Notes under the pieces: model-generated
Database searches by the model: none
Told to the model about the DNA's origin: nothing
What the model saw: only the letters and a program-made list of their open reading frames with translations
Assembly (NCBI GenBank): GCA_002171975.2
Contig: NHIO02000051.1
Span: forward strand, 14,408 to 76,817
Direction: 5' to 3'
DNA length: 62,410 nt
Origin: Flavobacteriales bacterium TMED191
GTDB taxonomy: Bacteria > Bacteroidota > Bacteroidia > Flavobacteriales > TMED113
Program-made: the position numbers and the translations under genes
Part shown: piece after piece, positions 38,617-46,039 of the stretch
How the letters are laid out: each line of letters starts with the position of its first letter
How positions within the stretch are numbered: the first letter of the stretch is position 1

Positions 38617-39693
38617 ATGAGAACTTTATTTTTTTTTATTTTTTTTTTATTTTTTTCCTGTAAAAAAACAGAAAATTTAAACAATAATATTTTTAAATTA
38701 AATAGTTCTGTTATAGAAATAAAAAATAAAAATTATACTATAAATGATACATTAATAATTCCTTACAATAAAACATTATTAATTAATATTGGTGTAACTG
38801 TAAATTTTAAAAAAAATGGTTTAATTATTAATAATGGTAATTTAAATATTGGTAAAAGTAATGATAGTATTTCTTTAAATTACTATAAAAATAAATCCAG
38901 TTTTTTTAAAGGTTCTATATTTTTATCAAATAATAATAATTTTAATTTAATAAATAACTCAATATTAAAAATTGATAATACTTATTTAAAAAATATTTCT
39001 ATTAATTCTAATAAAGGATCTATAATTATAGATAATTCTATTTTAGAGTATTGTTATATTAATTTTTCAGATGAAAAATTAATAATAAAAAACAGTATTA
39101 TTAATAAAAATTTAAATAGTTATTTAATTAAAGATTGTAATAATTTTATTTTAAATAATTGTTTAATAATAAATTCTGAAAAACTTTTAAAACTTAAATC
39201 CACTAAAAAAATTAATATAATAAATAATATTTTTTATACAAATAATTATGTTTTTGAAATTTTAGAAAACAATGATAATTTTTCTTTTTTTAATAATTTA
39301 ATTGTAAATAATAAAAACCTTATTATTTCCAATAATGATAATAATTTAAATTATTATTTTATTAATAATACTTTTGATAAAAATAATACAATAATTGATA
39401 TAAATAATTTAGTTAATTATGATAATTCTATTATTTCTAAAAACAATATTTTTAATAATAATAAACCTAATTTTAAATTAAAAAATATAAAAATTAATAA
39501 TAGTTATTGTATTTCAAATAATTATAATTTAAAGGGTTATTATAATTTATTAACTGATCCAATTTTTATAAATATAAATGAATTTAATTATTCATTAAGC
39601 GATATATCTCCTGGTTTAAGTTTAGGTACAAATAATTTAAATATAGGAGCAAATATAAATAACATTGATATTATTAAATATTTAAAATATTAA
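38617..39693 (+). CDS. Asn/Ile/Lys-rich lipoprotein, probable right-handed beta-helix
   Basis: 358 residues with a short lipoprotein signal (FFLFFSC, cysteine at residue 15). The body is a run of short repeating strands separated by Asn-rich turns (such as INNGNLNIG, IIIDNSILEYCYINF, LIIKNSIINKN), like pectate-lyase-type parallel beta-helices or right-handed beta-helix surface proteins. I recognise no catalytic residues. DNA here is extreme: the 60-base rows at 39121 and 39421 hold only 5 and 6 G or C. Much of the Asn/Ile/Lys bias may come from that. An open frame of 358 codons in such DNA argues for selection to keep the protein. Confidence 0.65.
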   Translation: MRTLFFFIFFLFFSCKKTENLNNNIFKLNSSVIEIKNKNYTINDTLIIPYNKTLLINIGVTVNFKKNGLIINNGNLNIGKSNDSISLNYYKNKSSFFKGSIFLSNNNNFNLINNSILKIDNTYLKNISINSNKGSIIIDNSILEYCYINFSDEKLIIKNSIINKNLNSYLIKDCNNFILNNCLIINSEKLLKLKSTKKINIINNIFYTNNYVFEILENNDNFSFFNNLIVNNKNLIISNNDNNLNYYFINNTFDKNNTIIDINNLVNYDNSIISKNNIFNNNKPNFKLKNIKINNSYCISNNYNLKGYYNLLTDPIFININEFNYSLSDISPGLSLGTNNLNIGANINNIDIIKYLKY

Positions 39694-39987
39694 TATATAG
39701 TATATAATAGTAATGTTAATATATACAATAAAAATTTTAATGTTTAATTGTATATATAAATTATTAAAATTTATTAACATATTATTAATATAATTTACAT
39801 CTAATAAACTTTAATTATTAACCTTATAATTTATTATTAAATAATATATAAATGTTATTAAATATTTAATAAATAATTGTTAATATAGATTCAAATTATA
39901 GTGATAAAAATTTATAAAAATTAGATGTTTTTTTTTTGTTAAATAACTTGTTAATAAACTACATCTATTATTATATATTTATTAACA
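39694..39987. other. AT-rich intergenic gap at the strand-composition switch; probable replication-terminus region
   Basis: This 294-base gap between the convergent lipoprotein and uvrC genes is the longest gene-free stretch in the window. It is almost pure A/T. It holds five copies of TGTTAATA or its complement, a T10 run (39928-39937), and TAGATGT (39922-39928) facing ACATCTA (39961-39967), with another ACATCTA at 39797-39803. To the left the plus strand is rich in G and T, to the right in A and C, which is terminus polarity. I saw no gene, tRNA or clear GC-rich terminator. A dif-like XerCD site could not be assigned with confidence because the DNA is too AT-rich to judge by eye. Confidence 0.55.
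39714..39987. repeat. Five TGTTAATA/TATTAACA octamers
   Basis: Copies at 39714-39721, 39772-39779, 39879-39886, 39949-39956 and 39980-39987; the second and fifth are in the inverse orientation to the others. Three extend to TTATTAACA (39771-39779, 39979-39987 and, on the minus strand, 39957-39949), which differs from the canonical DnaA box TTATCCACA at two positions. Low complexity makes chance occurrence possible, but each copy carries a G or C in a tract that has few. Function unknown. Confidence 0.5.
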
Positions 39988-41727
39988 TCAATTGTTAAAA
40001 TAATTAAAAACCAAATTACCTTTTTTTTCACCTATAAATAATATTAATTGTTCTTTACTGAGGGATTTTATTTTATTTATAGTTTTAAATTTTTTTAAAA
40101 GTTTTGTAACACTAATTTCTCCCAGACCATATATATTATTTAATTCAGAATTAATAAAATATTTATTTCTTTTATTTCTATGATTTTTTAAACAAAATCG
40201 ATGCGCTTCATCTCTAATAAATTTTATTAATTTTAAAGAATTAGAATTGTTATTTAAAATTATTTCAGTTTTATTATTTGTATATATAATTTCATTTTTT
40301 TTTGCAATACTTATGCATTGTAATTTATTTAATTTTAATTTATTCAAAGATTTAATAGCAGATGATAATTGTCCTTTACCTCCGTCTATGACTATTAAAT
40401 CAGGTAAATTTTCACAATTAGCATACCTTCTATAAACAACCTCTTCAATTGCTAGGTAATCATTTATACCTTCAAAAGACTTTATATTAAAGAACCTATA
40501 ATCTTTTTTAGAAGGCTTACCATTTTTAAAAACAACACATGACCCTATAGAAAATTTTCCGCTTAAATGAGAAATATCAAAACATTCAATATGATAAGGA
40601 ATATTATTTAAATTTAAATTTTCTTTTAGGGAGATAATATCAGTATAATTTTTAACATTGTTTTTATTAATAAAACCAATCAAATTTTTATAACTTAAAT
40701 CTAAGACATCCTTTTTATAACCAGTTAAAGGATAAACAACTTTTCTCCCATGAAATGAAGAAAGTTTAATATTGGAAATAATTTCTTTAGAAAGAGAACC
40801 ATAATCAACAAAAGCACGAGATAAAAAACACTTTAATAAAAAGTCGAAACTCCAGTTAATGGTTTTTTTAATTTTTGAATTTTTTAAAAAAGTAATTGAC
40901 CCTTCTACAACTTTTATAAAATTAACATAGAAATACCCCCCTTTTTCTAAAACAAAAAAGCAATCAATATTTAAATTTTTAGAACTAATAACAACACTTT
41001 TGTGTTTAAGGCTTTTTAATGAAGTTATTTGATTTTTAAGATCATTAGCTTTTTCAAACATTAAATTATCTGAGTATTTAAATAGTTTTTTTTCAAGACC
41101 CTTTATTACTTTCAAATATCTTCCAGACAAAAGCTCTTTTATAGATTCTATATTTTTATTATAATCTATTTCTTTTTGTAATCCTTCGCAAGGACCTAAA
41201 CACTTTTTTAAATGATAATCTAAACAAACCTTATGTTTTTTTACACGTATGTTTTTTTCCGATAAATTAAAACTACAAGATCTTACAGGATAGTATGATA
41301 TTATAAATTTATATAAACTTTGAAGAAGTTTTTTAGAAACATAAGGACCAAAATAAAAAAAATCAGGATTTGTTTTTCTACGAGCAATAAAAACACGGGG
41401 AAAACGCTCATTTGTAATACATAGCCAGGGGTAAGATTTATCGTCTTTTAATAAAACATTGTACTTAGGTTGATGTTTTTTTATTAAATTATTTTCTAAA
41501 AAAAAGGCATCATTTTCATTTTTAACTAAAAAATAATCAATAAAAAAAGCCGACTTTATAATATATAAATCTTTATCAGTTTTTCCCTTAAAATAAGAAG
41601 AAACCCTATTTTTAAGTTTATTAGATTTACCCACATAAATAACCTTCTTTTTTTTATTGTAAAAAACATAAACACCAAAAGTGTTAGGAATATTTTTAAT
41701 TTTTAATAAAGAAGACTTATCTAACAT
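39988..41727 (-). CDS. uvrC: Excinuclease ABC subunit C
   Basis: 579 residues. An N-terminal GIY-YIG nuclease (NTFGVYVFYNKKKKVIYVGKSNKLKNRV), a cysteine cluster (CLDYHLKKCLGPC), a UVR segment (about 200-235), the RNase H-like second nuclease region (ECFDISHLSG, VIDGGKGQL) and a C-terminal helix-hairpin-helix (INNIYGLGEISVTKLLKKFK). It makes both incisions in nucleotide excision repair. Lysine and asparagine are unusually common, matching the very AT-rich DNA. It is divergent from asd, with a 44-base gap. Confidence 0.95.
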   Translation of the reverse strand: MLDKSSLLKIKNIPNTFGVYVFYNKKKKVIYVGKSNKLKNRVSSYFKGKTDKDLYIIKSAFFIDYFLVKNENDAFFLENNLIKKHQPKYNVLLKDDKSYPWLCITNERFPRVFIARRKTNPDFFYFGPYVSKKLLQSLYKFIISYYPVRSCSFNLSEKNIRVKKHKVCLDYHLKKCLGPCEGLQKEIDYNKNIESIKELLSGRYLKVIKGLEKKLFKYSDNLMFEKANDLKNQITSLKSLKHKSVVISSKNLNIDCFFVLEKGGYFYVNFIKVVEGSITFLKNSKIKKTINWSFDFLLKCFLSRAFVDYGSLSKEIISNIKLSSFHGRKVVYPLTGYKKDVLDLSYKNLIGFINKNNVKNYTDIISLKENLNLNNIPYHIECFDISHLSGKFSIGSCVVFKNGKPSKKDYRFFNIKSFEGINDYLAIEEVVYRRYANCENLPDLIVIDGGKGQLSSAIKSLNKLKLNKLQCISIAKKNEIIYTNNKTEIILNNNSNSLKLIKFIRDEAHRFCLKNHRNKRNKYFINSELNNIYGLGEISVTKLLKKFKTINKIKSLSKEQLILFIGEKKGNLVFNYFNN

Positions 41728-41771
41728 TAATATAAATTATTAAATTTCTATAAAATTAAAACAAAATACTC

Positions 41772-42755
41772 ATGGTTATAGCATTGATTGGAGCAACAGG
41801 TTTAGTAGGCAAAGAAATAATTAAAAAACTAGAAATAAATAAAAAGTTTAAAAATTACGACTTTTTATTTGTTGCAAGTAAAAAAAACAAAAATAGACAC
41901 GTAATTTTTAAAAAAAAGCAACACAAAATTATTTCAATAAAAGAAGCCATAAAAAATAAACCCAATTACGCTCTGTTTTCAGCTGGCTCTGAAGTTTCAA
42001 GAAAGTTTGCTAAAAAATTCACCAACACGGGCACAACCGTTATAGATAATTCATCTGAGTTCAGAATGAAAAAAAACCACAAACTTATAGTGCCCGAAAT
42101 AAATGGGAAAAAAATAAAAAAAGAAGATAAAATTATTGCAAATCCAAATTGTTCAACAATACAACTAGTGCTTCCACTTTTTTCTTTACATGAAAAGATA
42201 GGCATTAAAAGACTTATAGTTTCAACATACCAGTCGGTGTCTGGCTCGGGCCAAAGGGGAGTTGACCAACTACAACAAGAAATAAAAGAAAAAAAAGTAA
42301 AAAACCCCGCATATTTAAAACAAATTTATAACAACGCCATACCACATTGCGATGTTTTTTTAAAAAACGGATATACCAAAGAAGAGGAAAAAATAATAAA
42401 AGAAACAAATAAAATTTTTGAATCAAAAATTAAAATAACAGCTACAGCAGTAAGAGTTCCAACCACAGGGGGACACGGGGAAAGCGTGAATGTTGAGTTA
42501 AAAAAACAAACAAGCATAGCAAGAATAATCAAGATCATAAGCAAACAAAAGGGTGTACAGGTAAGTACAAACGAAAACTACATAACACCAATAGAGGCAA
42601 AGGGTAGTGATGATGTTTTTGTTTCTAGAATTAGAAAAGACACATCTTGTCAAAATAGTTTTAACATGTGGATTGTTGCCGACCCATTAAAAAAGGGAGC
42701 AGCAACAAATGCCATGCAAATTTTAGAAAAAATAATTAGTCTAAATAACCAATAG
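41772..42755 (+). CDS. asd: Aspartate-semialdehyde dehydrogenase
   Basis: 327 residues with the NADP motif IGATGLVGKE, catalytic C127 in NPNCSTIQ, the SVSGSGQRG loop and RVPTTGGHGESV. It reduces aspartyl phosphate to aspartate semialdehyde for lysine, threonine, methionine and diaminopimelate. It is one of few plus-strand genes on this side of the composition switch and is therefore on the probable lagging strand. Its codons are A- and C-rich and the protein is lysine-heavy, unlike its minus-strand neighbours. It overlaps the convergent hppA by 20 bases. Confidence 0.95.
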   Translation: MVIALIGATGLVGKEIIKKLEINKKFKNYDFLFVASKKNKNRHVIFKKKQHKIISIKEAIKNKPNYALFSAGSEVSRKFAKKFTNTGTTVIDNSSEFRMKKNHKLIVPEINGKKIKKEDKIIANPNCSTIQLVLPLFSLHEKIGIKRLIVSTYQSVSGSGQRGVDQLQQEIKEKKVKNPAYLKQIYNNAIPHCDVFLKNGYTKEEEKIIKETNKIFESKIKITATAVRVPTTGGHGESVNVELKKQTSIARIIKIISKQKGVQVSTNENYITPIEAKGSDDVFVSRIRKDTSCQNSFNMWIVADPLKKGAATNAMQILEKIISLNNQ

Positions 42756-45006
42756 TATTGTCCTCTTCCAAGGAAACACTTTTTTTAACAAACTGTGTTT
42801 TATCAACTTCGTCTACACTATCACTAGAGTGGTCATAATCAGCATTCTTAACACTAATGTGTGGGGCAATAACCAAAGCCACTATACTCATTAGTTTTAT
42901 TAAAATATTCATAGAAGGACCAGAGGTGTCTTTAAAGGGGTCACCCACCGTGTCTCCAGTTACAGACGCCTTGTGCTCTTCGGAACCCTTTTCACCATCC
43001 GCTTCGATAGACTTTTTAGCATTGTCCCAAGCACCTCCCGCGTTATTTTGAAAAATACCCATCAAAACTCCCGAGACAGTTACTCCAGCCAACAATCCAC
43101 CAAGCACTTCAGGACCAAAACCAAAACCAACAACAACAGGGACAACTAATGGTATCGCTCCAGGTAAAATCATTTCACGAATTGATGCGTTTGTTGAGAT
43201 TTCAACACACTTTTCGTATTCAGGAGTAGTTTTGCCCTCCATTATGCCAGGAATCTCTTTAAACTGTCTGCGAACCTCCATAACCATATCCATTGCGGCA
43301 CGACCAACAGCAGCAATAGCTAAGGATGAAAAAATAAAAGGAATCATGGCGCCAATAAAGAGAAAGGCTAATACTTCCGCTTTATAAATATCAATAGAGT
43401 CAATTCCCGCTAAACCAACAAAAGCAGCAAATAAAGCAAGCGCAGTTAGTGCAGCAGACGCAATAGCAAAACCCTTTCCAGCTGCGGCAGTTGTGTTTCC
43501 AACCGCATCAAGATTATCAGTTCTTTCACGAACCTCTTTTGGGAGACCGCTCATTTCGGCAATTCCTCCTGCATTATCTGCAATAGGACCGAAAGCATCA
43601 ATTGCTAACTGCATGGCCGTAGTTGCCATCATCCCCGCGGCAGCAATAGACACACCATATAGACCAGCAAACATAAAAGAAACAACAATTCCCCCCGCTA
43701 ATACTAAAATTGGAAGTACTGTTGATTCCATACCAACCGCTAGCCCGCCAATTATATTTGTTGCGTGGCCGGTTTCAGATTGTTTTACAATTGAATTCAC
43801 AGGTCGTCTTCCCATAGATGTATAATACTCAGTAATAATTGACATAAGCCCACCAACAACTAAACCTGTAAAAACAGCCCAAAACACACCCATTTTTGAA
43901 AAAACCTCACCCCCACGAATTGTAAAAGAACCATCAGGAAGAATGGCCATAATAACAAAATATGATGCAATTAAAGTGAAAACAATAGAAAGCCAATTTC
44001 CCATATTTAGAGCGCCCTGAACAGAGCCACTATCATTTTTTATTTTAACAAAACCTGCACCTACAATAGAAAAAAGCAACCCTAATCCTGCAATAACCAT
44101 TGGCAATAAAATAAAATTAGTGGATGGAAAAACTTCTCCACCCATAACACCAGCTAAATCAGAAACACCACTAATAACCTTTCCTGCGCCAACAACAACA
44201 ATCTCTCTACCGAGCACCATTGTGGCTAAAATGGTTGCCACGTAAGAACCAAATAAATCAGCTCCCATTCCAGCAACATCTCCCACATTATCTCCCACAT
44301 TATCAGCAATTGTTGCTGGGTTTCTTGGGTCGTCTTCGGGAATACCAGCCTCAACCTTTCCAACTAAATCCGCCCCAACATCAGCAGCTTTTGTGTAAAT
44401 ACCACCACCAACTCTAGCAAACAGCGCAATCGATTCCGCACCCAAAGAAAAACCAGCTAAAACCTCTAGAGCAAGCTCCATTTTTAATGGATCAATATAC
44501 CCCCCACCAAAAATAGCACCATGAATATTTATAAAAATAATAAACAAAGAGCCTAGTCCAAAAACAGCCAACCCTGCAACACCAAGCCCCATAACAGTTC
44601 CCCCAGTAAAAGATACTTGAAGAGCTTTCGCTAAACTGGTTCTAGCCGCTTGAGTTGTTCTAACATTAGCTTTTGTGGCTATATTCATACCAAAATATCC
44701 CGCAAGTGCAGAAAACACAGCGCCAATAACAAAAGAAATTGCAATTGCACCACCACTTGGACCATGCAACATTACACCAGACCAAGCTAATAGTGCAGCA
44801 GCAATTATAGAAAAAACACTTAAGACTTTCCACTCAGCAACAAGAAACGCCATAGCACCTTTTGCTATGTGCCCTGAAAGTTCTTTCATTTTTTCATCAC
44901 CAGGGTCTTGTTTTGACACCCAGTTCGATTTTAAAAACATAAACAATAAACCAACAACACCCAAAACAGGTGCTACAAAAATTAAATTATCTAATAAAAA
45001 GTTCAT
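42736..45006 (-). CDS. hppA: Membrane-bound ion-pumping pyrophosphatase (K+-dependent type)
   Basis: 756 residues with about 16 transmembrane helices and the family motifs [41 protein letters not shown] and the late [11 protein letters not shown]. In the motif [10 protein letters not shown] an alanine replaces the lysine found in K+-independent enzymes, so potassium stimulation is expected. It pumps H+ or Na+ (undecided here) out of the cytoplasm using pyrophosphate hydrolysis. Length and core are complete. A TATATTTG promoter-like box lies 22 bases upstream. Confidence 0.96.
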   Translation of the reverse strand: MNFLLDNLIFVAPVLGVVGLLFMFLKSNWVSKQDPGDEKMKELSGHIAKGAMAFLVAEWKVLSVFSIIAAALLAWSGVMLHGPSGGAIAISFVIGAVFSALAGYFGMNIATKANVRTTQAARTSLAKALQVSFTGGTVMGLGVAGLAVFGLGSLFIIFINIHGAIFGGGYIDPLKMELALEVLAGFSLGAESIALFARVGGGIYTKAADVGADLVGKVEAGIPEDDPRNPATIADNVGDNVGDVAGMGADLFGSYVATILATMVLGREIVVVGAGKVISGVSDLAGVMGGEVFPSTNFILLPMVIAGLGLLFSIVGAGFVKIKNDSGSVQGALNMGNWLSIVFTLIASYFVIMAILPDGSFTIRGGEVFSKMGVFWAVFTGLVVGGLMSIITEYYTSMGRRPVNSIVKQSETGHATNIIGGLAVGMESTVLPILVLAGGIVVSFMFAGLYGVSIAAAGMMATTAMQLAIDAFGPIADNAGGIAEMSGLPKEVRERTDNLDAVGNTTAAAGKGFAIASAALTALALFAAFVGLAGIDSIDIYKAEVLAFLFIGAMIPFIFSSLAIAAVGRAAMDMVMEVRRQFKEIPGIMEGKTTPEYEKCVEISTNASIREMILPGAIPLVVPVVVGFGFGPEVLGGLLAGVTVSGVLMGIFQNNAGGAWDNAKKSIEADGEKGSEEHKASVTGDTVGDPFKDTSGPSMNILIKLMSIVALVIAPHISVKNADYDHSSDSVDEVDKTQFVKKSVSLEEDNTIGYLD

Positions 45007-45028
45007 AAAAAATATTTTTTTAGTTTGG

Positions 45029-45063
45029 CAAATATAAATAACTAAAAGAAAAAACTAGAACAA
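45029..45063 (-). promoter_or_regulatory. Candidate hppA promoter
   Basis: TATATTTG on the minus strand (45036-45029) is a perfect Bacteroidota -7 box 22 bases upstream of the hppA start. The nearest TTG (45063-45061) is 24 bases further upstream, at the upper edge of normal spacing. It lies in the 63-base gap after lspA, so hppA is probably transcribed independently of lspA. Confidence 0.42.
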
Positions 45064-45069
45064 AAAGTT

Positions 45070-45636
45070 TTATTTTGTTGGAATTTGTTTATGTAATAAC
45101 AATAGTAAAAAAGCCCCAATTGTTATAGAACTGTCAGCAATGTTAAAAATATATCTAAAAAAAACAAACTCTTTTCCACCCAAAAAAGGAAGCCATTCGG
45201 GGTAGGTTCCACTAAAAATAGGTAAATAAAACATGTCAACAACTTTTCCATGAAAAAGAGGCGCATAATCAAACAACACACCATAAAAAACACTATCTAT
45301 AATATTTCCAATAGCTCCGGAAATAATTAAAATAAAAGCAAAAATTAAAACAGTAGAACCTTCTTTATTTTTTATTAAGCGGTTAAGCCAGAAACAAATA
45401 AAACAAACAAAAAGAATTCGAGTTAGTGTAAGAACTGCTTTACCATGTTTACCAAAAAACTCTAAGCCAAAAGCAAAACCATTGTTTTCAACAAAATATA
45501 AAACAAACCATGGCAACACAACAAAACTTTCACCAATTTCAAAAGATGTTTTAATATAAATCTTTAACAACTGGTCTAATAAAACAATTATTATAATTGG
45601 TATTAAGAGACCGCGGTAGCCCCGTAAAAAAAACAC
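45070..45636 (-). CDS. lspA: Lipoprotein signal peptidase (signal peptidase II)
   Basis: 188 residues with four transmembrane helices. Conserved motifs are FVENNGFAFG, IGNIIDS, GKVVDMF and FNIADSSI; the last two carry the catalytic aspartates. It removes signal peptides from diacylglyceryl-modified prolipoproteins, and so serves the PorW, DUF4292 and beta-helix lipoproteins of this window. An insertion before FNIADSSI is typical of the phylum. It starts on the base where the DksA-like gene ends. Confidence 0.94.
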   Translation of the reverse strand: MFFLRGYRGLLIPIIIIVLLDQLLKIYIKTSFEIGESFVVLPWFVLYFVENNGFAFGLEFFGKHGKAVLTLTRILFVCFICFWLNRLIKNKEGSTVLIFAFILIISGAIGNIIDSVFYGVLFDYAPLFHGKVVDMFYLPIFSGTYPEWLPFLGGKEFVFFRYIFNIADSSITIGAFLLLLLHKQIPTK

Positions 45637-46019
45637 TATTTAGACTTGTTTTTAGCCTCTATACTTAGGGTTGCGTGTGGAACAAGAACTAGTCTTTTTT
45701 TAGAAATTAACTTTCCAGTTTCTCTACAAATGCCATAAGTTTTGTTTTCAATCCTTATTAAAGCGTTTTTTAGATCACGAATAAACTTTTCTTGTCTTGA
45801 AGCAAGAAGAGTGTTGGATTCTTTTGAAAGTGTTTCAGACCCCTCTTCAAAAGACTTAAAGGAGGAATAGGTGTCATCAGTCCCATTAGAAGAAGCGTTA
45901 CTATAAGAGTCTTTTAATAGTTTTAGGTCTTTTTGAGCAATTTCAATCTTTTTAACAATAATTTCTCTAAACTTATTCAACTCTACATCAGAGTATCTTT
46001 TTGAAACACCTTTACTCAT
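45636..46019 (-). CDS. DksA/TraR-type protein with incomplete zinc finger
   Basis: 127 residues: a charged coiled coil (about 10-85) followed by the family C-terminal block YGICRETGKLISKKRL and VPHATLSIEAK. Only one of the four zinc cysteines remains (the one in GICRET), a known feature of the Bacteroidota members encoded between ileS and lspA. DksA binds RNA polymerase in the secondary channel and modifies initiation with ppGpp; whether this branch does so is not established. It follows ileS by 20 bases. Confidence 0.85.
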   Translation of the reverse strand: MSKGVSKRYSDVELNKFREIIVKKIEIAQKDLKLLKDSYSNASSNGTDDTYSSFKSFEEGSETLSKESNTLLASRQEKFIRDLKNALIRIENKTYGICRETGKLISKKRLVLVPHATLSIEAKNKSK

Positions 46020-46039
46020 TGTATATTCAATTTATTTGT

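Noticed and set aside
39748-39791. dif-like XerCD site in the AT-rich gap
   Set aside because: Several stretches match the XerD arm at 7-8 of 11 positions, but none has a matching XerC arm, and DNA this AT-rich yields such matches by chance.
39922-39967. TAGATGT / ACATCTA inverted repeat as a terminator
   Set aside because: Only seven base pairs with a loop of 32, and the T run lies inside the loop rather than after the stem.
39694-39987. Replication origin with DnaA-box-like TTATTAACA copies
   Set aside because: Skew and gene direction have the opposite polarity (G/T-rich to the left, A/C-rich to the right; plus genes left, minus genes right), and dnaA or other usual origin neighbours are absent. 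Kept only as a minor alternative.
43493-43825. Antisense reading frame of about 110 codons opposite hppA
   Set aside because: hppA is intact with all motifs; the antisense translation is low in complexity, has no recognisable domain and follows from hppA codon composition.
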